Notes: generated from the letters alone by a model not told the origin. Positions 48,767 through 57,791 are shown, counted from the first letter of the stretch. The stretch: 64,000 bases of DNA from an uncultured Marinifilum sp. (GCF_963677195.1 NZ_OY781918.1:3398923-3462922); one strand, 5' to 3'. Translations and numbers: made by a program.

Positions 48767-50644
48767 CTACCAATTAGTATGGTGAAACTTCCCCGAAGCA
48801 TCATCGGTTCGTTGATAGGTATGTGCTCCGAAATAATCGCGTTGTGCCTGTATTAAATTGGCTGCTGAATTAGCACTTGTATATGCATTTAAAAAACTAA
48901 CAGACTCACTCAAACAAGGAACAACTAACTCATTCAAAATACATTCTGACACCACTTTGTTTATTGATGGCTTCAGGCTTTTTAGCTGATTAATAATTGT
49001 TTTATGTGTTAAAATATTATCATCTTCTTTTAAAACAGGTATTAAATCCATTATTAAATCGGATTTAATAATGCATCCATTTGTCCATATTCTGGCTATC
49101 TCGCTTAAATTTAGTTGCCAAGCATAAGCTTTCCCCGCTTCCGAAATCAACTTAAGTCCCTGATAATGATTTACTATTCTAGCAAACTGGTAAGCATTCA
49201 ATACTTCATCAATTTTTAAATTTACTAGCCTTGGATTAATTGAAAAGTTCTTGCTGGCCTCGAGGCGCTCTTCTTTATAGAAAGAGGTATATCGAGCAAA
49301 TAAAGCCGAAGCTACCAATGTGCTAGGAACTCCCAATTGTGCTGTTGCAATAGCTGTCCAATTACCAGTTCCTTTATTTCCTGCTTTATCAACTATTTTA
49401 TCAAGCAACCAATGCTCGCCTTCCTTTTTCCTTAGTACATCTACAGATATTCCCAGCAAGTAAGAATCTGCTTTCGACTTCCAGGATTCCAATATGCTAG
49501 CAATTTCATCTGGATTATTCCCTAATGTTTTCAGGATTGTGTACACTTCGGCCAACAATTGCATCTCTACATATTCAATACCATTGTGAACCATTTTCAC
49601 AAAATGCCCGCTACCTTCTTCACCTATATAAGTGCAGCATGGCAATCCATTATTATCTTTAGCTGCTATACTTTCTAAATAAGGCTTTACCAAATTATAT
49701 GTCTCCTTATTGCCACCAGGCATAATAGAAGGTCCTTTCAGTGCACCCTCTTCTCCTCCCGAAACACCAACACCAATAAAATGAATGTTTTTTGCATTTA
49801 AATAATCGTAACGTTCTTTTGTTTTTAAGTAGTTGGAATTACCACCATCAATCAAGATATCTCCATCGGTTAAAAAAGGGATTAAATCCTCTATAACCAT
49901 GTCTGTAATCTTACCGGCATTTACCATAAGCATTATTCTTCTTGGAGTTTGCAATGAGTTTACAAAAGCTTTAATATCTGAAAATACTTGTGCCGATTCC
50001 AACTCATTATGAGCAGATTTAAAATCTATAGCTACATTTTCTTCTGTTCCTTTAACTTCACGATTAAAAAGTGAAATGTTAAATCCTTTTTGGACTAAGT
50101 TTCTACTTAAACTTTTACCCATAACTCCTAAACCAAATAAGCCAAATTCTGATTTCATATTTATTTTATTTGTGATTTGTTTTACAATTTCAAGTGGTTT
50201 TAAACCAATGTTTATTACTAAAGCATTTTGGGCTTGTTCTAAGGTATCAAACTGCGATTGCAATAAATCTGAGGACATAAAATGATTTTTTCTACTATTT
50301 ATTCGCTCAAAAATCTGCTCGAAACTTCCTTCCAAATGCACCCAATTAAGCTTATTCTTAATATCCCTACTTAAAATATCTCTGTACTTTTCTTTTAATG
50401 CAGAACATACAATTATGCAACTACCGTTTTGTAATTGCCTTTTTGCTAGTTCATTAAGACTAAGCAGCCAATCATATCTATCTTCATCGTTTAAAGGAAT
50501 TCCATTACTCATTTTTTCGATGTTTGATTGAGGATGAAAATCATCACCATCAAAAAATGGGATTTTTAGTTCTTCAGATAACAATTCTCCAATAGTGCTT
50601 TTTCCGCAACCCGAAACACCCATTAAAAAGATTACTTTATTCAT
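48767..50644 (-). CDS. Gluconokinase-6-phosphogluconate dehydrogenase fusion
   Basis: A 625-aa bifunctional enzyme. Residues 1-160 are gluconokinase (P-loop GVSGCGKST at 9-17, FFDGDDFHPQSNIEKMSNGIPLNDEDRYDWL). Residues ~165-625 are the decarboxylating 6-phosphogluconate dehydrogenase (Rossmann GLGVMGKSLSRN, GVGVSGGEEGALKGPSIMPGG, catalytic SGHFVKMVHNGIEYVEMQL and C-end YQRTDDASGKFHHTNW). Together they turn gluconate into 6-phosphogluconate and then ribulose-5-phosphate, CO2 and NADPH in one polypeptide. The order GntK-Gnd in one open frame, with intact motifs in both halves, supports a genuine fusion. Confidence 0.93.
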   Translation of the reverse strand: MNKVIFLMGVSGCGKSTIGELLSEELKIPFFDGDDFHPQSNIEKMSNGIPLNDEDRYDWLLSLNELAKRQLQNGSCIIVCSALKEKYRDILSRDIKNKLNWVHLEGSFEQIFERINSRKNHFMSSDLLQSQFDTLEQAQNALVINIGLKPLEIVKQITNKINMKSEFGLFGLGVMGKSLSRNLVQKGFNISLFNREVKGTEENVAIDFKSAHNELESAQVFSDIKAFVNSLQTPRRIMLMVNAGKITDMVIEDLIPFLTDGDILIDGGNSNYLKTKERYDYLNAKNIHFIGVGVSGGEEGALKGPSIMPGGNKETYNLVKPYLESIAAKDNNGLPCCTYIGEEGSGHFVKMVHNGIEYVEMQLLAEVYTILKTLGNNPDEIASILESWKSKADSYLLGISVDVLRKKEGEHWLLDKIVDKAGNKGTGNWTAIATAQLGVPSTLVASALFARYTSFYKEERLEASKNFSINPRLVNLKIDEVLNAYQFARIVNHYQGLKLISEAGKAYAWQLNLSEIARIWTNGCIIKSDLIMDLIPVLKEDDNILTHKTIINQLKSLKPSINKVVSECILNELVVPCLSESVSFLNAYTSANSAANLIQAQRDYFGAHTYQRTDDASGKFHHTNW

Positions 50645-50693
50645 ATTGTATTTATTATAATAATCTGATGAATCAATTCATTGACTTCTTAAT

Positions 50694-51410
50694 TTATGAT
50701 TCAAGCTTAGGAGCAAAATCAAACAGACTGGACAAATGTTCTTTCATCGACTCTCCTGATTTTTCAACATTACCATCTTTAATATGTTTTAGTATTTGTC
50801 TGTGTTCCTTTAGTGCCTTTAAATTTCTCGAATTACGACAGATATCATATTTCTTAGCATAATTCTGCATGTGAGATGTTAAATATGATATTAGATATTT
50901 CAAAACATCATTCTTAGTTGCTTCGGCAATTCGAATATGAAACATCAAATCTTCCTCTAATCCGGCTTCTCCCTGATCTACTTTTTTACTTAATAAATCA
51001 ACTGCCTCTTCCATCAACTCTATATCTTTTGGCAAAGCTTTTTCTGCAGCACTTCTTGCCGCCTCAATTTCCAATACATTTCGTACTTGCAAAAGTGAAT
51101 TGTAATCAGGATTTACCAAACTTAAAGCATTAGTAATCATTTCAACAAAAGCAGAATCCTGATTATCAGAAACTATTGTTCCACTTTGCGGAAGCGTTTT
51201 TACAATACCATAAAACTCAAGTTTTTTAATTGCATCTCTAACATAAATTCTTCCAACATTTAGCTTTTCACTCAGTAACCTTTCGGAAGGAAGTTTATCG
51301 CCAGCTTTTAATTGTCCCGAAGAAATAAGTTCGTTTATTTGGTCGGCTATTTTATCAGAAGGCTTTTCTATTACAATTTCTTTTAGATTATCAAATAAAT
51401 CTTTCGGCAT
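50694..51410 (-). CDS. FadR-subfamily GntR regulator of the sugar-acid operon
   Basis: A 238-aa GntR/FadR-type repressor. The N-terminal winged helix is LKAGDKLPSERLLSEKLNVGRIYVRDAIKKLEFYGIVKTLPQSGTIV. The C-terminal FCD domain (about residues 90-225) should bind a sugar-acid or uronate effector with a metal. It heads the operon that continues into gntK-gnd. Two 18-bp near-palindromes upstream (51448, 51503) match the ExuR/UxuR-like operator pattern, so it very likely represses itself and the operon. Confidence 0.92.
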   Translation of the reverse strand: MPKDLFDNLKEIVIEKPSDKIADQINELISSGQLKAGDKLPSERLLSEKLNVGRIYVRDAIKKLEFYGIVKTLPQSGTIVSDNQDSAFVEMITNALSLVNPDYNSLLQVRNVLEIEAARSAAEKALPKDIELMEEAVDLLSKKVDQGEAGLEEDLMFHIRIAEATKNDVLKYLISYLTSHMQNYAKKYDICRNSRNLKALKEHRQILKHIKDGNVEKSGESMKEHLSSLFDFAPKLES

Positions 51411-51447
51411 TTAGATACAATTTTCTGTTTAATCATTAAATACATGC

Positions 51448-51465
51448 AAATTGGTTAACCAGTTT
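51448..51465. promoter_or_regulatory. Operator 1 of the FadR-type regulator
   Basis: AAATTGGTTAACCAGTTT, a near-perfect palindrome around GGTTAACC. It resembles the enterobacterial ExuR/UxuR site AAATTGGTATACCAATTT. It lies just past the predicted transcription start. Confidence 0.75.
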
Positions 51466-51474
51466 GTGGTTAGA

Positions 51475-51505
51475 CAAATTTATGCAAATAATTTACAAAA
51501 GCAAA
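51475..51505 (-). promoter_or_regulatory. Promoter of the sugar-acid operon
   Basis: On the minus strand TTTG (51502-51505), 19 bp, then TAAATTTG (51475-51482), an excellent match to the Bacteroidota promoter. Operator 2 overlaps the -33 box. Confidence 0.75.
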
Positions 51506-51520
51506 TTGGTTAACCAGTTT
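51503..51520. promoter_or_regulatory. Operator 2 of the FadR-type regulator
   Basis: Exact 18-bp copy of operator 1, 55 bp away, overlapping the -33 box. Two identical sites flanking the promoter fit repression by looping or blocking. Confidence 0.75.
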
Positions 51521-52088
51521 ATTTGTTTTATTACATTCTTTTACAACAGTCTTTAACCGCCCTTAGCGCCCTGTATATCTAGAACTAAAGCTATTTTTCG
51601 ATGTTAAAATCATAAAGTATGATTACTTGCAGATTATAATTGTAAGACCAATTACACTACTTAAATCATCTATAATTTTCAGAATTTATTTGAGGATAGT
51701 AAGAAGCTTAAATAATTATCAGGCTAAATGCATTTAATTCTCTGCATTTACTATACATAAAAGGAACTAGTTAGTAAAGCATACTTTATGAAAAACTTTG
51801 CTTTAAGCAGCTATATATTTACTGATAATAATAAGTTTAATTGAATATTAGCGTTTGGTATTTATCGAATAGGAAACTATTTTTGATAAATAGAATTATT
51901 GTAAAAATGAAAAGATTTATTCTATTTTTCTGAAATCGAATCTTAATAAAAACTCGAATTAATATTTTAATCTGTAAATAATTGTTTCTTATTAAGTATT
52001 TAATAAATAGCTATTTGCAATGCCTTCACTATACTTCTGAAAAGAATATGAATTCTACTTAAAATTTAAAGAAATCAATAAAATGATA

Positions 52089-52616
52089 TTACTTTTTAAG
52101 TTTTTTGTTCAAGCTATTACCTTCTGTTAATAATACCCTGCAATCTTCTTTATTTGTTGAATATACGATAACACCTTTTTGTTGCAACTGATTAATGATA
52201 GCCTTAGCCCGATTATATCCAATGGATAATCTGCGCTGTAAAAAAGAGAAAGAACAATCCTGATTTTCAATTACAATTTGGGCTGCTTTATAAAACAGTA
52301 AATCTAAAGTATCTATTTCATTTTCTGTTTTAATATCTGATTCACAAAATTGATTACACATATTCAATGAAAAATCTGTAAGCTCAAGTTGCTCTAGTTT
52401 TTCAATTAATAAATTCACTGTGGGAATAAGAATTTTATAATCAGACGAAGATCCACACATAGAAATTACACCTGCTTGTTCGAGCAATTTTACAATTCTT
52501 GTAGCTCGTTTACTTCCAATTGAGAATTGCTCTTGCACTAATTTTATTGAACAAAGTTGATTTTCTACAATAAAATGTGCAGCCTGTTTAAATAGTGAAT
52601 CTAAAGAACTAATCAT
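52089..52616 (-). CDS. Stand-alone tandem FtsK-gamma-domain protein
   Basis: A 175-aa protein made of two FtsK-gamma winged-helix repeats and nothing else. Repeat 2 (about residues 105-165: FYKAAQIVIENQDCSFSFLQRRLSIGYNRAKAIINQLQQKGVI) is almost canonical, and repeat 1 (5-63: FKQAAHFIVENQLCSIKLVQEQFSIGSKRATRIVKLLEQAGVI) is diverged. In FtsK this domain reads polar DNA sequences near dif and contacts XerD. Here there is no motor, so it may compete for those sites or act as a regulator. It lies 53 bp after the leucine-rich-repeat gene. Confidence 0.88.
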   Translation of the reverse strand: MISSLDSLFKQAAHFIVENQLCSIKLVQEQFSIGSKRATRIVKLLEQAGVISMCGSSSDYKILIPTVNLLIEKLEQLELTDFSLNMCNQFCESDIKTENEIDTLDLLFYKAAQIVIENQDCSFSFLQRRLSIGYNRAKAIINQLQQKGVIVYSTNKEDCRVLLTEGNSLNKKLKK

Positions 52617-52669
52617 TACTTGTAAGTTTTGGAGCAGAAGTTAAAATAGAGTATTGAAATGCATTTTCA

Positions 52670-53278
52670 TTAAAAATATAATCCTTTAATAGGTAAATTT
52701 TCCGGAATATTTTCAAGAAAATTTTCCATTAAATTCACTTCTACCTGTTTGTTAGGATCGAGCAAATGAAAAGGAAATGAATTTATACCATTATTTCTTA
52801 AATAAATATGAGTAATTGTTCTTGCATTTAGTAAGTGATGCAAGCCCTTTAAAACTTGATTATTACTAAAATCAATTACTCTTAATTTTGGACAAGAAAT
52901 AAGATCAGTAGGTACTTTTGTAAAATTATTATCTCCTAGATATAATTTTTCGAGAGCTGGTAAATCACTAATGCTATTGGGTAGCGAGTTAATTTGGTTC
53001 TGACGAATATCCAAACATTTTAATCTCTTTAAATTAGCAATTTCATTAGGAATATGGTCTAATTTATTTTCCTGTAAATCTACAAATTCCAAATACTCGA
53101 GCTTAAAAAGAGCCGAAGGCCAGTTAAATTTTCTGCAAATTTTCGAAATATTTAAATGCGTTACCCGACCAAATTCATTTAGCTGATATCCCTTTACCAA
53201 CCAATTTACTTTTTTTACTTGCTTTATGCTGCGATCGAGCTGAGTATTTAACTCCTTTATTATATGCAGATCTCCCAT
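52670..53278 (-). CDS. Small leucine-rich-repeat protein
   Basis: A 202-aa cytosolic protein with about six leucine-rich repeats (LEFVDLQENKLDHIPNEIANLKRLKCLDIRQNQINSLPNSISDLPALEKLYLGDNNFTKVP). No signal peptide and no other domain. The N-terminal 50 residues are basic and helical. LRR proteins usually bind partner proteins. Its close downstream neighbour on the same strand is the FtsK-gamma protein, so the two may act together; the partner is not known. Confidence 0.85.
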   Translation of the reverse strand: MGDLHIIKELNTQLDRSIKQVKKVNWLVKGYQLNEFGRVTHLNISKICRKFNWPSALFKLEYLEFVDLQENKLDHIPNEIANLKRLKCLDIRQNQINSLPNSISDLPALEKLYLGDNNFTKVPTDLISCPKLRVIDFSNNQVLKGLHHLLNARTITHIYLRNNGINSFPFHLLDPNKQVEVNLMENFLENIPENLPIKGLYF

Positions 53279-53454
53279 TTACTGTATATCCTATTGTTTA
53301 TTTTGTTCCGTCACAAAATAGCAAAAACTAAATACCTATCACAAGCATAAATCGCAAATATCCTAATCTCCACTAAATTTATTCTTTTTAAGAGTATTAT
53401 TCTCTTTACTATATTAGTATTCAGGATAAAACTTTTAAGTAAAAAAATTGGAAA

Positions 53455-54381
53455 TTAATTCATAGATGCATTTTCGATATATTCTTTCGGACTAAGCCCT
53501 GTTTTCTTTTTAAACAAGCGCGAAAAATATTGTGGATATTCAAAGCCCAGTTTATATGCTGTCTCGGAGATTGAAGACTTAGGCTCAAGTAAAAGATTTT
53601 TTGCTTCTTCAACCAAATACAAATTAATTTGGTCTATGGCTGTTTTTCCGGTATCAGTTTTAATGGTATCACTCATATAACGGCGGCTCACCCCTAAGCG
53701 ATCTGCCAACCAATCTAAGCTAGGCATACCATTTTCTTTTAATCTACCCGACTCAAAATACTCAATCAGAATTTCCTTAAAGCGAGTAAAAAGTGCTTTG
53801 TTGATATTTTTACGATTTATGAACTGACGTTTGTAAAAGCGATCGGCATATTTTAATAAGGCTTCTAAATGAGTTAAGATAATTTCCTTACTAAATTCAT
53901 CCTGATTATTCTAATATTCTGTTTCAATGTTTTTAAAAATCGACTTTATGGTTTTTTCCTCTTTGGGAGAAAGGTGTAAAGCCTCATTTACATTGTAATT
54001 GAAGAAGTTGTATTTCTTAATTCGTTTTTGAATCTCCATTCCTCGAATAAAATCTTCATGAAAAGCAATAAACCAATATTCTGAACTAACTACTATATCT
54101 TTTACGATATAGGTCTGATTTGGAGCAGAAAACAATAAGATTCCCGTATCGCAATCGTATTTTGTTCTGCCATAAATTATCTCGCCAGAAACAATCTTTT
54201 TAAGACTGATAACATAAAATTGGTTGGTATAGCTAACTTCTTCCTTTGAAGTAAGACAATTTTCAATTTCATCAGCATTCAATGTTTTACCCCCAATATA
54301 AAAAAGTGGATTCTCAGGCGCAGGAAAATTTTGAATACGGTTAAATTCCGTAATATTTTTAAAGTTAATACTTTTCATCAT
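53455..54381 (-). pseudogene. AraC-family regulator broken by an in-frame amber codon
   Basis: One frame runs from ATG 54381 to the stop before 53455. Residues 1-156 form a cupin-like N-terminal domain and the C-terminal part carries an AraC helix-turn-helix pair (LADRLGVSRRYMSDTIK and ISETAYKLGFEYPQYFSRLFKKKTGLSPKEY). A TAG at 53911-53913 splits them. The sequence continues in the same frame after it (NNQDEFSKEIILTHLEALLKYADRFYKRQF). Either a recent CAG/AAG/GAG-to-TAG mutation or a suppressed codon; the HTH half could still be started internally at 53727. Confidence 0.85.
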
Positions 54382-54415
54382 TACAAATTTAAAAGTTTAT
54401 CTCAAACTATTTAGT

Positions 54416-54919
54416 TTATCCTTCTTTATCAACTAATTCTAAATTTTCTTTATACTCCTTTATTCTATCCCATGCTGTACCATCTATCACCATAAGAACT
54501 GCAAGCATGGCAATTGTTGTAACACCTATAGCTCTCCACAGTGGCGTGTTTAAAAAGATGATAACTAAAGATGCTATAATAATAAGGATAGGCATAAGAA
54601 TGAATACTGTTTTGTACTGTTTTAAAGTTGCATCAACACGCTCTATTTCCGCTTGCACAAATGCTGGAGCATCCTCGTGAAAAGCTTTTTCAAAGTTTGT
54701 AACTCTAAATTTATTATTGAAGAACAAGCCAAAACCTATCACCAAAACAAGTGCCCCTGCCACTAACATCGGTATAACGTAAGCCTTTGCAATATCTGTT
54801 TTCCCTATTTGCCAAAAACCAATACCAGCTGCTACAAATAAAAATCCAAAAATGATAAAAAATGTTGTTGAAAACATTTCTGCTTTTGCCCAATCTTGTG
54901 CTATTTTTAATATATCCAT
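54416..54919 (-). CDS. Four-helix membrane protein, function unknown
   Basis: A 167-aa inner-membrane protein with four hydrophobic segments (about residues 16-36, 46-66, 104-125, 128-147). It starts MDILKIAQDWAKAEMFSTTFF. No family is recognised with confidence. It lies 34 bp upstream of the AraC regulator and 20 bp downstream of the SDR, all on one strand, so the three may form one operon. Confidence 0.7.
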   Translation of the reverse strand: MDILKIAQDWAKAEMFSTTFFIIFGFLFVAAGIGFWQIGKTDIAKAYVIPMLVAGALVLVIGFGLFFNNKFRVTNFEKAFHEDAPAFVQAEIERVDATLKQYKTVFILMPILIIIASLVIIFLNTPLWRAIGVTTIAMLAVLMVIDGTAWDRIKEYKENLELVDKEG

Positions 54920-54938
54920 GTCTTTAATTGTTTAAGTT

Positions 54939-55886
54939 TTATATATTCCACTTTATACCTGTTTCTTTTTCCGAAAGCTCCCATAATTTTTTGGCTGCAG
55001 CTTTAGCTTTTGCGTGTGGTTCTATATGATGTGCCCCAACCGGACCAGTCCAATTGCTTCGTCCTGTAGGACCATAAAAACCTTTTTCGTCTAAATTCTC
55101 TTCGGTAGCACACATCAATGATGGATAAGAACCTCTTTCTGATGATTGTGTTAAAGGTGTCATTAGAACAAACATAATTCTCATTATCAAACTCCCGCTA
55201 TTTTTCATTAAAGAAGTTCTTGAAGAACCAGGGTGACAAGCAAACGCTTTAACATTTGAATTTCCTGCGTTTTTCAATTTGTCCTGTAACTCATAAATGG
55301 TCATAATTTGAGCCAATTTACTTTGACTGTAAGCACTGTTAGGAGTATAATCTTTATCCCAACTTAAATCTTCAAACTTTATTCTTTTTAATCCCATATT
55401 ATAGCCCATACTACCTACAGATACGATACGTCCTTTAGATTTATCAATTAATGGAAATAGAAGTGCTTGCAATGTAAAATGTCCATAATAGTTTACCGCC
55501 ATTTGACTTTCCCAAGCATTACCTATTAACTTTCGAGTTGGTATTTGGGCAATTGCAGCATTACATATTAATGCGTCAATACGAGAAACTGATTTTAAAA
55601 TTTCTGCAGCTGCTTTCTTTACCGAATCTTGTTTCCCTAAATCAATAGTAATATACGATATGTCGATATTATTGCTAAGCTCTTTTTTTATAGCTGCAAT
55701 AGTATCTTCTGATTTTTTAGGATTACGGTTTAGCATAAGCACTTTTGCACCTTTCGACGCAAGAATTTTTGCGGCTTCATAACCTGTTCCACTAGTAGTA
55801 CCTGTAACAAGAAATGTTTTACCTTTTTGAGATTTCATTAACTCTGGTGTCCATCCCTGCTTTCCAAATTGATTATTCTTAGCCAT
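54939..55886 (-). CDS. SDR oxidoreductase (retinol-dehydrogenase-like)
   Basis: A 315-aa extended short-chain dehydrogenase. Cofactor motif VTGTTSGTGYEAAK (residues 27-40) and catalytic YSQSKLAQ near residue 184. A C-terminal extension (FYGPTGRSNWTGPVGAHHIEPHAKAKAAAKKLWELSEKETG) matches the light-dependent protochlorophyllide-reductase/retinol-dehydrogenase-like clade seen in many bacteria. The substrate is unknown. Bacteroidota often place such SDRs beside an AraC regulator, as here. Confidence 0.88.
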   Translation of the reverse strand: MAKNNQFGKQGWTPELMKSQKGKTFLVTGTTSGTGYEAAKILASKGAKVLMLNRNPKKSEDTIAAIKKELSNNIDISYITIDLGKQDSVKKAAAEILKSVSRIDALICNAAIAQIPTRKLIGNAWESQMAVNYYGHFTLQALLFPLIDKSKGRIVSVGSMGYNMGLKRIKFEDLSWDKDYTPNSAYSQSKLAQIMTIYELQDKLKNAGNSNVKAFACHPGSSRTSLMKNSGSLIMRIMFVLMTPLTQSSERGSYPSLMCATEENLDEKGFYGPTGRSNWTGPVGAHHIEPHAKAKAAAKKLWELSEKETGIKWNI

Positions 55887-56116
55887 AATTCTATTATTTA
55901 ATTGTTTGTTTTTGTTCTTCTTTTCGCAAAACTTTCACAATACAAATAAACCACAGAATAAGGGTATATTACTTATACTTTTTTGTTGATAGTGTATACA
56001 TTTTTGCACAAGCTGTATTTTCTTGTCTTTGGGTTCTTATTTTTAATTGTTTTTTAGATGGTATTGGATATTACCATGTTTTCGCTATATTAAAAGATAT
56101 ATGGACCCGATACGAG

Positions 56117-56374
56117 GTGGCTGATATTTTTATAAGATATCATCACCAGCTGGAAAAACTTATTCTTAAGCGATGGAAACTCAGAACCCAGTATGCCATT
56201 AAAATTTGTAGAACGGCTACTTTAGGCGGACACATCGATCAATGCGCAAACTCTGAATGCAATCAAATACACATTAGTTATAACTCTGGCAGAAACTGAC
56301 ATTGTCCTAAATGCCAGGGACACAGAAAAGCAAACATCGTATTTGCCCAAAATACCAAAAAAGGGAACTTATAA
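56117..56374 (+). pseudogene. IS91-family transposase remnant
   Basis: The frame encodes the zinc-binding N-terminal domain of IS91-type transposases (ADIFIRYHHQLEKLILKRWKLRTQYAIKICRTATLGGHIDQCANSECNQIHISYNSGRN, then HCPKCQ). A TGA at 56297-56299 takes the place of the arginine codon in the usual RNRHCPKCQ. The frame closes at 56372 with most of the transposase missing. The sequence upstream to about 56050 is also open in this frame. It is a decayed fragment, probably an old insertion. Confidence 0.82.
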
Positions 56375-56747
56375 TTATCAGATATTTTAACAATCGAGGA
56401 CCTCCAAAAAAATATAATAACCCTTACAAAATCAACAATTCAGGCAATTTGTAAAATAAAGTCGTAAATAAAGGCTAATGGCATAGCTATGCCTGACATT
56501 AAAATTTTATGAAACTAAAAACACAAAAAACTGCAGAATAAACTGCAGTTTTACAATATTCTTAAAATGAGAGCTTCTTAAAAACCACTTATTCCCAAAT
56601 TACAAGTTCTAAAAAGTATTGTAAAATAAATCATTCCCCATAAGCAGTAGATAAATCTCCGCTTACGTCAACCCACCGACTGTTAGCTGCGCTGTTCTTC
56701 GAAACATGTTTGGCAGTTCCTGCCACACGAACGCTTAGTTGTTGTGC
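56375..56747. other. Gene-free spacer with palindromes
   Basis: It holds a perfect 14-bp palindrome GGCATAGCTATGCC (56480-56493), a hairpin AAACTGCAG/CTGCAGTTT near 56530-56553, and TGGCAG/CTGCCA near 56710-56725. The right end reads TTAGTTGTTGTGC, the putative 5' border of the first cassette. Confidence 0.5.
56733..56747. repeat. attC-like border of the rhuM cassette, left
   Basis: GCTTAGTTGTTGTGC, which shares GCTTAGTTGTT with the border at 57876-57886 and whose GTTGTGC is the inverse of GCACAAC at 57862. The TGGCAG/CTGCCA hairpin lies just to its left. The element is too short or worn for a full attC. Confidence 0.4.
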
Positions 56748-57791
56748 TCAGTTATTTTCATTTTCCTCATCGTCCATTTCAATCATTAGTCTATCAAAAT
56801 CAGACTGAAATAATTGGTCTTGTACTATCCTGTATTTTTCAAATTCACTTTCAGCATATTCTTTTGCAATCTTGGCTGATATACGGCCAGCGCTTTTAAG
56901 CACTTCTCTATCATCAAACTCCAAAAACAAGTCAAGTCGCTTTGCCCAATCCTCCATAGTCATAGGAATATTTCGTTTTGCTCTTTCTTCTGCTAAATCA
57001 AGATAGGCATTTACAATTCTTCCTAAACTTTCTAATTCTTCTTTACTCAAATAATTCTTCGCAATTGATACATCTGTTTTCAAAATTCTTCCATCTGGAC
57101 TGTTTTTCCAACTTGTCAAACCCATCTTTTCTTTTTGACTATCTGCTCTTTTGTAAATCAGCTCCGCAGCTGTATGACCGTGAATACCATAATGAAGCTT
57201 ATTTTGAACTTTCGAGAAGAATGCTTTTGTTGTGACTGAGTCTTTATTGTAATCGACACTTGTGGCATAAATGTCCGTTACCTTTTGATACATATTACGT
57301 TCACTTAAACGTATCTCTCGTATTTCAGCAAGTAATTCGTCAAAGTAGTTTTTATTAAGGTATGTTCCATTTTCAAGACGCTTTTTGTCAAGTACAAAAC
57401 CTTTCACTGCAAACTCTTTCAATATTTGTGTTCCCCACTGTCTAAACTGAGTTGCTCTAACAGAATTTACTCTATATCCAACTGAAATAATTGCATCCAA
57501 GTTATAGAAGTCCACAGCTCGTTCAACTTGTCTTTTCCCTTCTGTCTGAACTATTCTAAATTTTCGAATAGTTCGACTTTCATCTATTTCGTCAGTTTTA
57601 TAAATCTCTTTCAGGTGATAATTGATTGTATTTACCCCAACATCAAAAAGTTCTGCCATCAGCTTTTGAGACAACCAGATTGTCTCATCTTCAAACCTTG
57701 CCTCAATACTTGTTTCACCAGCTTGTGATGTAAAAATCAAGAATTCAGCAGTGCTATTTCTTATTTGTAGTTTTTTATCTTTTCCGCTCAT
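56748..57791 (-). CDS. rhuM: RhuM-family protein
   Basis: A 347-aa RhuM protein, a family named from a Salmonella pathogenicity island and widely found on mobile DNA. Diagnostic stretches are SIEARFEDETIWLSQKLMAELFDVGVNTINYHLKEIY (a helix-turn-helix) and YNLDAIISVGYRVNSVRATQFRQWGTQILKEFAVKGFVLD. The C-terminal half is helical (KAFFSKVQNKLHYGIHGHTAAELIY). The biochemical role is not settled; toxin- or defence-like functions have been proposed for related proteins. It is the first cassette-like gene of the 56.7-62.3 kb array. Confidence 0.9.
   Translation of the reverse strand: MSGKDKKLQIRNSTAEFLIFTSQAGETSIEARFEDETIWLSQKLMAELFDVGVNTINYHLKEIYKTDEIDESRTIRKFRIVQTEGKRQVERAVDFYNLDAIISVGYRVNSVRATQFRQWGTQILKEFAVKGFVLDKKRLENGTYLNKNYFDELLAEIREIRLSERNMYQKVTDIYATSVDYNKDSVTTKAFFSKVQNKLHYGIHGHTAAELIYKRADSQKEKMGLTSWKNSPDGRILKTDVSIAKNYLSKEELESLGRIVNAYLDLAEERAKRNIPMTMEDWAKRLDLFLEFDDREVLKSAGRISAKIAKEYAESEFEKYRIVQDQLFQSDFDRLMIEMDDEENENN

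Larger units (their letters stand above)
51411..52088. other. Control region of the sugar-acid operon and gene-free spacer
   Basis: The right part of the FadR gene's control region (to about 51520) holds the operators and promoter. From there to 52088 the sequence is AT-rich and I see no gene, repeat or hairpin that I can support. Confidence 0.6.

Noticed and set aside
53911..53913. Pyrrolysine at the in-frame TAG
   Set aside because: Pyrrolysine is not known in this lineage and no pyl genes are seen; a nonsense mutation is simpler.
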